Positions 22,454 through 35,300 of a stretch of 64,000 nucleotides of DNA are shown here, piece by piece. Below the pieces are notes generated by a model. It worked only from the letters and a program-made list of their open reading frames with translations. It did not search any database and was not told where the DNA came from. The DNA is from Holothuria scabra (Eukaryota; Echinodermata; Holothuroidea; Aspidochirotida; Holothuriidae): contig CM074187.1 in assembly GCA_037179385.1 (NCBI GenBank), forward strand, positions 43,558,879-43,622,878. The letters are read 5' to 3'. Made by a program: the position numbers and the translations under genes. Numbering within the stretch: the stretch's first letter is position 1; every line of letters begins with the position of its first letter.

Positions 22454-25400
22454 CTAAAACAGATACTTCATTGCATATTATAACCAATTTTTTAAGTAGG
22501 TGGATTTCCATTTGGCAATCTTCTTTGCATCTTGTAACATCTAAATCAATTATTTGCCAAAGTTGTGGGCCAACTACATCTTTGACCCTAAATCAAGATG
22601 TTGAGAGCAAGGTTTCAGGCAAGGAAAAAACTTCTATGCTGTAATTTTAGAGCCCTACATCCAGCCCTACTATGCAAGAAAGACAATTATGTACATTTCT
22701 GGTACACAAATACACATTCATGGGCACAGCCATGAATTTGTCAAGGAAGGGGGAGACCTGCAGCAGCATGAGTTGGTACCCAAGCTAACAGATATTTTAG
22801 AAGAGAATGATACTTCTTAAGCCTTAATATCACATACATAAATAGGGACAGTACTAGCTATTTTGCCAAAAACCCCACGAAATATGCTTTGGGGGGCTGT
22901 CCCCTTCGCATCTCTTGGCTGTTCGCCTACCCACATTTAGGAAGCTGCTCTTTGTATGCAATTTTGGACATGATTTAGAAAGGGTCACAAACTGAGAATT
23001 TGTTTGGAAAGGGAAATTTATTTTCTTCCCCTCTTACCCCTACTCCATGACAACAAATGTGAAACCCTTTGGTCTAGATGCCTAGCTTAAGCTCTCCACG
23101 AGTTAATAGTTAGTTGGATGAGGTATAACAACATGCCAACATAAATGTGTTATATAGTATCCATATGGCGTCAGATATGGTTCAAGTCCTTCCCTTTAGT
23201 TGCCTCCTATTAAGACAGGTTGGAAAAATACCATGGGCATATCCTGTAACTCTCAGCCCAATGGGGGCAAACCATGGAGGGGCTTGCTCAGTTTTGTGGC
23301 ACCAACAACCTGCCAGTCATAGGGTTAGTTAGTTTTTAAATTTTCGTGTTGTTTCCAACTAAGGAAATTTTAAATGATGTTTTACACGCTTTTCATGCAA
23401 CTTACATCCAGTTCAACATAAGGGGAATATCCATTTATTAAATGATAACGACAGTTTCCCCAGCCAACGTCACCTAGCCTAATTTACAACAATAAGTACT
23501 CTAACCAAAGAATTGCACCACCAAATGCAGACCTAGATGCTGATGTTAAATTATGAGTCTCTGTTGAAAAATTCAAAATGACTGTTAATCTAGTTGCTGT
23601 CTAATAAACTATTACTCTCAGCCATATGAAAATGGCCAAAACTTTCACAAGTTACAGAAGGTGTTTTTGTACAACACATAAACCAAATGAAAGTATACTA
23701 ACATAAGCCTAGACTTAAATGATTGGCAATTTTATCAAAATAGCAAAACTGACAAATGTTTTCTTGAAGATGAAGCAGACAGCGATTAAACCTTTTGTCT
23801 TGTTCCACACATCTTTCAAGCTTATCAAGTCCATAAGAGCAACACAATGAAGTGATTTTGTCACAAACTAGTCTGCCTCATAAAAAATGATTCCACCCTG
23901 GTATCTATTTCTCAATCAACCTTCTGCACTGCTTCTGAGAAAATCTTCCAAACCTGAATGTAACAGCATTACACTACATGTTTTTCAACCCCTGTCAAAC
24001 CAAGTGAAAAATATCTTCAAACAAATCCTCCCCAACTTTGCAATGATCCTATTTTGAAGAACAAATATAAATGTGAGGCGTGTTTTGGATGTCGAAATTT
24101 AAATACTAGGTAAAAATTCAAGTCATGGCAGTAACAGCCCCTCACTCCCAGAAGAAAGTCCTTCTGCCATCAAAACTCCTCCCAAATAAACAATACTATA
24201 CACTCATTTGAGCCCGTACTTACGTACACAATACATTCTAGTAATATAATGGCAGTTATAAATATGACCATTAAATTGTTCTGAATACCTTCCAACATCT
24301 TGGTTATTACTGTTCTCCTGAAATCTACTGATAAATAATGAAAATAATAGCTATTTTCTATACAAAGATGAGATTTTTTCATTACCATAGCAACGTATAG
24401 ATTTGTATAGATAATGCCAAAAGTTACGTAACAATGTTGACTGGAGGTCACTTCATAATCAGCTGAAGGGCCTTACGCATTATCATATACTTAAAACTTA
24501 AGAGCTGAGATCTCATTTTTTTTTTACCATGACCACAATTGGTAAGTACAACATTAGTAAAGCTATTCAGACAGAAGTGCCCCTTATATAATCGGAGGGA
24601 GAAATATTTGAATAAAATTGGTTGGAATGGAGAAAGAGTGCGATACTGATTTAAAGGCACATAAGTATGAAGTATGAACATCCATATGTAATTAATAAAA
24701 GATATAAATGAAATAATTGTTAAAATACTGTGTACCATTGCATACAAATACAATTTCCAGGGAACTGAAATGTCTAGTAGCATACTCAGATAGGTCTTTC
24801 AGTGACTCACAAACCACACCCAACTTGCTGGACTGGCAGTTACCTCCCTGCCACCCTACAGACACTACTACCAAGTTTTCAAAATGAGTTTTGACCCCAA
24901 AAGGTCACAAAAAGGAAATATGACATTCATAGTACAGAAACATTGCATTCTAAAAAAAAATAGCTATAGAAAGGTAGATTCTTTAAAATGTCAGACAAAG
25001 CATACTACCTTTATATTGAAGAAATAGTGGAGGCTATCATCTCAAAATTAAAACATTCATCTGTGGCTCAAAACAGTTTGTTGGTGGACAATATGAAATA
25101 TGCAATGTCTGCAAATCTAGTAAATGCATCAGTTTTTGGGAGGTAAAACTTATTGCTGGAATTTGTTGGTTGATGAAACTGAGTGATTCACTACTGATTA
25201 TAGCTGAATTTTAAACACAATATTTCCAGCTTAATATATCATATTATAATATTTTGTACATAATAAGATGGACCACAGCTCTCAGTAAGGCAAGCAAGTA
25301 CTACATTCTTGAACAATTTCATAAACATTGCCTGAGAACTAACATTGTACTGGATCCATATCCCTGTTGCCTCAAAGGGAAGGAAATTTATCCAAAACAA

Positions 25401-26734
25401 AAAGCTGTTTAAAAAGTAACTTAATAAATGTACAGTAAAGCATGTGGGTCTCTGGAGCACTCAAATCCCTTTTGGATAGCCCTGCTGATGTAGTAGCAGT
25501 TAAGAACCCCCAAGCATATTAAAAGAATATGGCAAGCAAGTGATGGTGAGAAATTGGTGGAGTCTATCAGCCTTAATTTCAGTTATCATTTTGGTTTACC
25601 AATACCAAAGGTTGCAAACAATCCACAACCACATAATATGCAGATTGAGTTCAGGTTTTGAATTGAACATGAATATTCATGTTTCAGGTAGACAAAAGAA
25701 ACGAGAAGGTGGACCACCAAAATGGCTGACAAATCTCTGGATCACTAGATAACCAGAGGTATTAAATACCTAAGACAGGTTACTAAACATTGTCTCACAC
25801 AAAAATGGCATTACTAGATAAATATCTTGTAAAGTAAAACATTATGCCAATACACGACTGTTTAAGTTTATAACTCATTCTTGGAATGCACAAAAATTTT
25901 GTAAAACTGTTCCCCAAAGATGTTGTGTGTGACCTCTAAGTGACACAAGATTCAACGAGAAGCCCTGAAACAGTGCTAGCAGGAATTGTCTTCAAAAGTT
26001 AAAAGTTACAGCCATGTACACCATGCAGGAGCTGTCTCAAATTTCCAACAAAATTTTGCAAGCACAAATTGTAAACACACGAGTTAATTTACGAAGGAAC
26101 AATAAGCATAGACTCTGTGCCATGAATAAGATACATAGTATGATGTAAATACTGTGAATACAAGTAAATTAAATGAGCACTATATCTCAATATCACTGTG
26201 GAATACAATGGCATCTCATGAATATTCAATAACATAAGCTAATGAAGTATGTTAAACTTAGCAATCAAATTTTAGAGATACTTTTGAAAAGTTCAACCCT
26301 AACATATATTGTTTGTCCTTTACACTCCATTCTTACAAAAAAATATGAAGAAAAAAATTAAGGGAATGGAAAATAAAATTATGGAAAGGTAATATTGGCT
26401 ATTTGTAAAATGGAAAAAGAGCATTTTATGATCCTGCTTAGAAAACAAATACAATAGGCCTGTAGCAAAAGCAAAGAGGAAGGGGAGGGGCCATTTGTTG
26501 GCCCTCTGTTCCCTGAAATTCATTTTGCCTCTCTTCAGTACATTGTCTAGCTTCAAGCTTGACAAATACATCATTTCATTATCTCTGGTTAGGTTGACGA
26601 TACCTGAATGGCATATATTTAATCTTTAAACCTTCCTGACATCAGTGGGCTTGCACAGTATTTCACAATGCATTGGAGGTAGTGAATGGAATATAATGTT
26701 TTAAAAAATATTTAGAAGAGGTTTTATGGCTGAC
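22454..26734. other. Intergenic DNA, no gene seen
   Basis: No exon chain, RNA gene or clear element border found on either strand. Open frames of 60-110 codons here have no recognisable motifs and no flanking splice consensus. Confidence 0.45.
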
Positions 26735-26932
26735 TTCCTAACCTGGCCTTTTTTTCAAGTTGTGGCTAACTGGCTTGTTTTTCCTACTCCATTGCTTATG
26801 CTGAGCACCAAGCACAATGGCAGTAGGTACCATTTTTAAATTCTATGGTATGACCTGGCCAGGAGTTGAACTCCTAACCTCCAAACTGCATGTCTGATGC
26901 TCCAACCACTTGACCATGCAGTCGGCCATGTT
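26735..26932 (-). mobile_element. SINE S1, minus orientation
   Basis: The reverse of the consensus: body (CTGAGCACCAAGCACAATGG), linker, B-box complement (GAGTTGAACTCC) and head (CCAACCACTTGACCATGCAG). The tail end is truncated. Confidence 0.9.
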
Positions 26933-27489
26933 TAATAAAACCAGTAGATAACCTGACATTTTTTTTAAGACATGGACAATTTATTCCAATTACACTTTCA
27001 ACATTTACTTAAATCTACAGCTAACCTTTAATATACTTTCGTTTCTTCCATACAAATTTTAAATTATTAACTTGAATACCGATGAACAAAGAGTAAGTCT
27101 CCTCATCCCAAAACAGCTTCAATTTCCATACTTCAAGTAAGCAACTTCTAGCCCCTCCCACAGCTATCTTAAACTACGCATTGCGTGGACACAACCAGTT
27201 TTACTACTCAAGACAAGCATTCTAGCAACACTTGGCAGTAAATTGCAGACCTGCATGAACAGCAAATTACCAAACAATCTACCAGCACAGAATTAAATGA
27301 AAATTCTCTACAAAAATGTCTGAAAATTAACCTCTCTAACCCCAAAACCATCCCCATGGCTACACCACTGAATATGGCCAACTTGCCAACTTCACCATGA
27401 CACCACTGCTTTTGTTCAAGGGATTAAGCTTTGTGTCCTATACTGCAATGGTCAACTTGAAGACATCCTAACCAGCTATAAAGTCTCCT

Positions 27490-28690
27490 TTAAGGTGGTA
27501 TATTGAGCTGAAATTCACCAAATTTTGCCAAACCTGTGAAGTTTTTTCTACATAACAAGGACAAACTCAGCCAATCCCCACAAAGTTTACTGAGAGAGTA
27601 TTGAATGATTCAATTTGCTCCACCACACACTTTTTCAAACTATGCACAAGACTGTTTCAAGCCAGGATACAAATTTGAAATTTTAATTCCTTGCTTAAAG
27701 GGATAATCATAGTTTGACGGTCAATATTTATCTTTTGTTTCAGCACTTTGATTTTCCTTTTTAAACGGGTTATTTACCAGAATCAACAGACATTGAAGCG
27801 ATCTTTCAAGTGAGAGTAACATTAATTCTATGTTAATTACTGTTAAATGGGGATTTAGTAATTTTGTTTGGGTAACAAAATTCCACTCAGGTGCGAGATA
27901 AGATGGTCTGATCTTTACAGGACAATTATCAGACTGAGATGTCAAATCATTTTTTTGTTAGTTTTAACTCAGTGTAAAACTATGGTGCAGAATTTAAGTT
28001 GCCGACAATTGTAAGAACAAACTCTGATTGCCCCCTTAACTTTTGGATGTGAAACTTGACAAAATTACATTAATGATAGGCATTGCAGTTACCCTCCAAC
28101 ACCCTTGTTGAATTATTTATATCAACTCACTGATGTCATTTTCAATTCTTCCACACCAAAAAACCCTTGAAAACGATATTCTTAGTGCTTTGGCATTAAA
28201 AATGACTAAATGGGAACTGCAATGTGACACTGGCTCTGTTCTTAAAGATATTAAGCTTTGTTTCATATATATATATTGCAAAGACCAAGACATCCTATCC
28301 ATTTCAAGCAAGTTGTAATCTCCATTAAAGTGCTAGGTACATTGAGTTGGTTGGTCCCTGAATTTCACCAAATTATTCCAAAACTCAAAAGGTTTCCTTC
28401 ACATGCTAATATTAAATGGCCAAACTTAGACCATTGCCAAATCCTACTTTACAAATAATTGTTTCATGGGTGATAACACAAAAATTTCAATTAAGTTTTA
28501 GAATAATTGTGACCACACCTTTTTTTCAAAGTATACACAAAAGTGTTCCAAGCCAGGGTACAAAAACTGAAAAATTTTAGGTTTTTGCCTAACTATTGGA
28601 TGTGAAACTTGACTTATTATGCTAATTACAAGCATTATCTTGTCATAGAACCCTTTAAAACCTTCATTAAGATATCTACATCAAATTAAT
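27490..28690. repeat. Repeat family E, two diverged plus-oriented copies
   Basis: Copy 1 (27490-27700, with a tail at 28030-28105) and copy 2 (28335-28690) share CACCAAATTWTKCCAAA, CAAAGTATACACAAAAGTGT, CCAAGCCAGGGTACAAA and TTGGATGTGAAACTTGAC. Copy 1 appears interrupted between 27700 and 28030. They belong to the same family as the inverted copy at 29021-29390. Confidence 0.7.
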
Positions 28691-29020
28691 ATGCCCCCTT
28701 CCTTTAAAAGATACTGTCCTCTGACTAAGCTGTTAATTACTTTGTGCTTAGAAGTCAAGGCTATGCATACAAACCAGGACACAACATCTGTTTCTGGAAG
28801 CAAAGTTCATTTGCAGTTTAATCTTTTACATAAATCATATCTGAACTGATAACCTCCAGCACTATCCTTAATTAAACACACCTTGCCAGTCACAGAAATT
28901 TGCTGTGAAAATCAATAGACTGACACTGGTTGAGATGAAGGAAAAACCGATTCAAGGTTGGGCCAAGTTCAGATATATTCTTTAATTGTACACAATGTCC
29001 CTTCCAAACAAAGTAATTTA

Positions 29021-29390
29021 AAGCGGCTCATTGGGTTGATATTGATAACTTAATGTGCGTGTTTAAGGGTCACTATTGCATGACAATGCATATATTCAGC
29101 ATAATGAGTCAAGTTTCATATCCAATGGTTACATAAAAATAAGTTAAAATTTTAAATTTTGTGGTGTCCTGACCAGTAATGGTTTTGTGCATATCCTAGC
29201 CTAATTTGAAAAGTGTCTGGTCACAAATTTTTCAAAACCGAATTCAACCAATTAAGTAATCACTCATAAAACAGTAATTTGTATGTAGAATATGAGGATT
29301 GTCTAAGTTTGACCATTTGTAAATTGATATGTGAGAAAACAGGCTTGCAAAAATTTTTTGATTCTAATAAACCAACTCAATGAGCCACTT
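29021..29390 (-). mobile_element. Repeat family E, inverted copy with terminal inverted repeats
   Basis: The ends AAGCGGCTCATTGGGTTG and CAACTCAATGAGCCACTT form an imperfect terminal inverted repeat around about 370 bp. The interior is the reverse complement of the copy at 28335-28690. This is a MITE-like element; the target-site duplication is not clear. Confidence 0.75.
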
Positions 29391-29670
29391 GAAATGAAAC
29401 ACTAGGTCTGTTAAATGAAACACTAGGTCTGGTTATTTCACAAAATCAACATTGTTTAAACTCAGTCAAATTATTTCACTTATTGTTTATGCTGTTTGAT
29501 TTCCTGCCTGGTGAGTTCTCCTCTGGGTGTCCAGCTCCACTTTGAAAATATTTGAAATATTATGTCCTTTGCAATCTGGTACCAAAAATGCTACCTTCTG
29601 AGGTGTAAAAATTGTGATCAAATGTTTTCTTTACTGTTTATGTTTCATGATTGCCTGCCTGTGCAGGCTT
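29391..29670. other. Intergenic DNA, nothing recognised
   Basis: AT-rich, with a short direct repeat of AAATGAAACACTAGGTCTG near 29392-29430. Confidence 0.5.
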
Positions 29671-29940
29671 CAACAAATCCCCCGCCCGACAGCCCGGGAC
29701 AAGTAAAAAATCACTCGGGCAACTACCGTGCCCAATGTTGCAGCCCGCCGGGCAAGTACCCCCAGCCTTAAATTTTTGAGTTTTGCAAACTTGCATTTGT
29801 ACTTTTAGACTTTTAAAAATTATATGTACTCAACAGATTTGAATTGGACAAGTAGATATTTATGCGGGCAAGTAGACTGAGAAAACAGCTAGCCTGCGGG
29901 GCAAGTACGAAAAAAAAAAGGTTGTCGAAGACTGGCCTAT
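29671..29940. mobile_element. GC-rich MITE-like element with GGGCAAGTA repeats (tentative)
   Basis: A compositionally distinct stretch with repeated CGGGCAAGTA and GGACAAGTA motifs (29695-29900). Near its ends AGGCTTCAACAAA and AGGTTGTCGAAGACT form a loose inverted match. No duplication of the target site was identified. Confidence 0.4.
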
Positions 29941-30805
29941 GGGAGGGGTCTTAGGAGAGGGGATGTTTCCCTCCCTTTTGAATTTTTTGAAAAGCTAGGG
30001 TTCCTTATATGCAATCTGGTGACACATATCATATTGTTAGAGAAGGAGATAAAACAAACAAATTTTTCAGACAATAAGTACTTGAAAACGGTTACATGTA
30101 GACCTCTTTGAGGTGCACTATTTGATTGACATATCTCTTTGTCTTGTTTAATGTCTTGTGACTAAACCCATTTAATGAGGATCTCTTCCATTCTTTTCCA
30201 AGTAATCACTAAACAAATGCTATTGTCTGCATTTGCTTTCACTTGAATCTTGTTTCCCCTATCAATGAAGCTATGATAAGAATTTTCAGTAAAACAACTG
30301 TAAACAAACATTTAAACAGTATACTTCAATCCCGCACTATGATATAATTCCGTCATTGAAAGGGAGCGTTGTCAAGTCGATACATTTCCCTCAGATATAA
30401 ACATATTTTCAACCTTAAGAAACAAAATTATTAAAGCAATTTGTAGAGAAATTGTTCCTGACTTTAAAGGTAATGATACATCGTGTCTCAAATAGGGTTT
30501 AATTGACATAAATTTTACAATTTTGCTAGACAGCGGGCAACAAAAATTTAAGAAATGATAAAGGAATGTGTCTCTTCATTGGAATTTTGACAATGTGTTA
30601 CTCCTAATTGAGAATTTGGTGGATATAAGCAAAATTTCTATCTGAAAAGAACATTGTCTCACAGAGACTATAGAACATTTTTCCTTTTTCTCTAACAACT
30701 CTCTGCATATATGCTACACTTTGAAGAACAATTTATGTTAAAATTGTTGTGAGGAACTACTGAGAATTGGCATCAGTGAAGGGAGGGGCAACAACGCCCT
30801 TACTA

Positions 30806-31191
30806 CAGGCCCGCAGCCAGCCCATGTGGAGGGGTGGGTCTTTTTCCAAGAAGTGGACCTTTTTCCAAATACGGAGGCGACGGGCACGTAAATAAGCATG
30901 CAGTTGCTACAGGTCCGAGGCATGCTTCCCCAGAAAAGTTTGAAATCTGCAGATCTCCTGCAATCTGGAGTATTTTAGAAGACTTTTGAACACAACGGAA
31001 GTCCTTTTTCCCCAGGAATTCCACACAGTACACCACTTTTAAAAGAAGTGAACCGAAATTTGTCCCCAATATGTCAAGATAAAAAATATTTCATAGCTGA
31101 CCCTTCAAACACAGGGCTGGAAAATGGACCTCCCTCAAGTTGGGGTGGGTGGTTGGAATGCTCCGACCCCCCCCCCCCGGCTACGGGCCTG
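30806..31191. mobile_element. hAT-like MITE
   Basis: Ends CAGGCCCGCAGCC and GGCTACGGGCCTG form an imperfect terminal inverted repeat around 386 bp, with a C run near the right end. The flanks CCTTACTA and TGCTACGA match only partly, so the 8-bp duplication is unproven. Confidence 0.55.
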
Positions 31192-32129
31192 TGCTACGAC
31201 ACTGACTTTAATTCATAATTATGTTAGTGCAAGTCTAAGAAAGTGCACATCCATCTCCCTTGGAAGATTCTTCAGAAAACTTCAAATAATATTCTAGCTT
31301 GCTCAAGGTTTTCCAATGCAAGGGCAGCTGATTACATGTTTATGGTGTAAAGACCTTGTTTAACAGAAATTTGGTAATGTTTCATGTACCGTACTATATG
31401 AATATGCTATCAATTGCTTCCATTGACCGACAATGTGTTACCATTTAACATGCTAGATTAAAACAATATGGCATGTGTCCCTCTGTATAGAGATAAAAGT
31501 TAAAATTATGACTTTGTAAAAAAATGTTAACTATGTTTTAAGTCAATGAGGGTGCCACAATTTGGCTATCAAGTCAACAAAATCAGAATTTTCTGTTTAA
31601 ATAAAACCCTCTCAGAGAAGTACTGTATAAAGTGGACTGGGAAAGTATTTATCAGAGGATTTTGAGCTAATGAGAAACAAATAGGCAACATTTTATGAAT
31701 ATTACTCCAAGTGCACATCCCTGTATAAAATGGTGAGAAGATACATTCTTATGAATTATGCTCCAGACCGTAAGTACTACATATTTTTATAAGCCTGGCA
31801 ATAAAAAAGACTCTACTTAACCCGCAAATAAACCTAGTACAGCATTATGTCATAAAATACACCCTGGATTCTAGACAAATACAGTATTGGAACATCCAAC
31901 AATAACACTCCTGAAAGATACGATACAGAATTGGTCAACTTTAATATTTAAAACTACATTCTGAATTAAAATGCCTGATTAAATCTTGATCCCTGATATA
32001 AATTTTTGATATTCTGTCATCTTACACCAAAACAATTATGCCTTCAGAATTACAACTGAAATTTCTCTCACCTTTGTGAAACTGCAAAGCTAATCTTTGG
32101 CCTTCAAGAGTCTAAATTTACCAAACTTA
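31192..32129. other. 3' flank of the HSD11B1-like gene
   Basis: Contains the 3' UTR of the minus-strand dehydrogenase. A weak minus-strand ATTAAA is at 31949-31954. No other gene seen. Confidence 0.4.
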
Positions 32130-32386
32130 TCACCTAGGTGGGTACTCGTAAATCTTTTGAACGGCATCAGACTTGATTGATGACAAAAGTAATCTGTCAA
32201 TTAGCCCTGGGGCTATGTCCCTGAAAGCGGTCATGAGAAATGTATAACGCGGGAAGTAGACCGTTCTCTCCCGAAGCTGAGTCCCTCTCATTATTCTGTT
32301 GGCAGTGTCTACGGCAGAGGTTGAAAAAATGGTCTCATCAAACACTGCTCGTGAATATTTCTTAGCATTCTGTGTGTCTATGCTTC
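32130..32386 (-). CDS. HSD11B1-like exon 6 (C-terminus)
   Basis: The acceptor CTCTCTCCTAACAG precedes it. It completes Gly and reads SIDTQNAKKYSRAVFDETIF, with the substrate-lid and C-terminal region ending KIYEYPPR and TGA at 32132-32130. GxIDT after the strand matches the HSD11B1 pattern GLIDT. Confidence 0.9.
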
Positions 32387-35300
32387 CTGTTAGGAGAGAA
32401 AGAGAGAGAAGAAAATTCAAAAGAATGGGAAGTTTGTGAAGCCCCTCTCTAACAGGAATGGTTCCAGGATTTGCTGAGGGGGTTTTGGTTTCTCTGACAG
32501 GAGGCCAGAGACTTGCAGCCATGACACAGGTCTCATATCACATGACCTGCACAAGGGTTATCAAATTTGCAGTTATTTGAATTTTCTTTGAGGCCTCCCT
32601 GACAAAACCATCATACTTCCCATGGGGGCCATATTCCCCCTGCCCCCACTGGTGCAACCTTTGCTTTTCCAAAAACACACACATGACCTGGTTTCATTTT
32701 AGTATGTAAAACTAGGTTCTGATTCTAGTACCATTTATGATTCTGTTTCTTATATCATATGATTCTGATTGTAATGTCATACATAATTCTAACATTTGCA
32801 GATTAATCTGATTCTGATATCAACAGAGTCCAAGTCTGGCAAAACCAACTTTGACCTTCCTGTTGAGAGGAATTTGGTGCAAGAAACTAAAAACATACAT
32901 TCTGAGGCAATAGCCAATAGATTCCACATGACCCCTTCCCCCACCCACCTCAACTGAAAATGGGACAAAGTCAGTATATATACTGGTCCACCTGAGGGTG
33001 CTTCAGTTCAGCAATCATCTGATTTTGTCAGTTTGCAAACAATTTTAGAGGGAAGCTTGATGCCAAGTGGGAGGAAAGCCAAAGTACCTGGAGAAAAACT
33101 TACATACATCAAGTGGGATTTAAACCCGTGCACATGTGAATCATATTTGTGCACAGCTGCTACTCTGCCACTCTTCAACCTTACCCACCTTCTCATACCC
33201 ACTGCCTCAGCAATATATTAATTATGACACCATCAACTCTGGTTTTCATAGAATCTGAACAACATTCAAATGAAAATTGAACTTCAACTATTACAGCATG
33301 CTACTGCACAAGCACTAAACACACATTCTGCAATACTTGGCAGTGTTCTAGCCAAAGAGGATGGCTGCTACTGGCATGGATGTTCTCAAGCCAGCATAAA
33401 GGGCAACTTCCCAGACTACCAGCTGGCACATAATTCAATAGAAATTCCTCAGAAATTGTCTGAACATTTTAAACATCCATGGAAATACATTCCATATAGA
33501 GTACATGAAATGATCCACATTTTATCTGGTTATCTAAAGTATTTGAGGCAATCATCAGTTTTAAACCCTCCAATAACAAGGAGCCAAACTTTCTGAAAGG
33601 CCCTTGCTTCCATGACAGTGTTGGAGCTTCAAGGGTCACAACAGATGGTAATGACCTGAACTGGTTTTGCACACTAAACTGACAAAACAATTCAGCCGCT
33701 ACTAGGAATATGCTTACTAATACCGCTGGTGCTTGATATATTCTGTTGAAAAAATTTCCACAATCTGACTTTCAATGAGAGCAACCTTAAATGAAATTTC
33801 ACCCCAAAATGAGTGGTTTGGTTGATTTGTTACAGTAAGTTATGCATCAACCTCTAGCCTTCTGGTTAAATCTATCAGCACTCACTGCCTTTCTTCAATT
33901 GGGGTTCACTGGGTGGTTGCAATCTTTCTGTCAGTGTAATGCATCTACTCGCTAAATATGGACAGTACCCATAGGTTTCTCTTTACACAGTCATTTGTCT
34001 ACAACAGGCTCAGGGTAGTAAGGGCATAATGAAAATAGCAAGGACTTAATAACCCTTTATTCAATAGGGGTAATAAGGCAAGTCATGTGATACAGGTGTT
34101 TTTTATGACAACTGTCCTCAATGCATTCTGGAAATAAGGAATGTAGGTGGTGCAAAAGATACTTGCAGGGAAATAATGCAAGTCTCAGAGATGCTGTAAA
34201 ACAACAAAGGTTCTAACTGCAAGAAGGGGCAGACTCCCTTCACAAGAATTTCTCGATCCAAGGGTTTTAGCTCTATAGAACCTACAGATATTTGATTGAA
34301 AGGGGCAATCAGACCCTGCCTGAAATGTGCTTTGGAGTCCCCAGGAAGTGTTAACCCCTTCCTTGTTCTGTGCTTCCTAAACTTATACACTTGCCCCCCC
34401 CTCCCCCCTCTCCCCCCCCCCACATTTGATAACATGGACATCATAGTATGCATACAAATTAAACATCACCTGTATGATACCCAATAAAGTACTGTCGTTG
34501 TACTCACCTATAATAAATTCTGTTATACTGACATCAATATTTTTCATACCCAGTTCTAGCCGGTATGAACTGAAGAAGCCACTAAGACCAAACTTGGAGC
34601 AACAGTATAAAGCTGTAAAGGGAACACCTATCTTACCTGAAAGAGAAAAATATAATTCCATGGCCTGATACACACTAACAATTGGTGAGATAATATTTCA
34701 TACAAAAGAGCAGTCCTGAAAATTTCTTGGTGGGTATCTGCCAGTCCTGACTATTGAATATACTACTTTACAGGAAATAAAATCTTACAAAAGACATACT
34801 AAAACTTGAATTTTAAGTGAAAAGTTCAGCTTCTGTTTCATTTATGCACCGACAGCTTATAGCCACTCCAACTCTTAAAATTTTGTAAAATAAAACAAAC
34901 ATGTTTAACTCCAGTACACATGGATATATCTATAAACTGTGGGTGCAGCAAATAAAATTCGGGCCTGCAGCACAGAGGTTGAGTTTAAGACCGTAGTAAA
35001 TTTGAGTAATGGTTACCTCACATAATGTACCACCCCCCTTCACTGTCATCCCATTCTGCCACCTATTTTCTCACATCGGCATCCCAGCATAGTCAATAGT
35101 TCTTACTTTTAGAATCTTAAAGGACAAATTTTGTCATCCCAGACAGTTCCCATTCTTCCATCTGAGATTCCTCTTACAACCCCTCTCAAGACTGCTTTTG
35201 GCTCCTATTTGCATAGAGGAAAGCAAATGGTCAAGTGATGCTTAAAGATCTTGTCAGTTGGTGAGTTAGTAAGATGGAGTTTTACTGCCCAGTTTCTAAC

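Noticed and set aside
33270..33596. 108-codon plus-strand open frame in HSD11B1-like intron
   Set aside because: No recognisable domain and no homologous feel. Its length is unremarkable for this much intron sequence.
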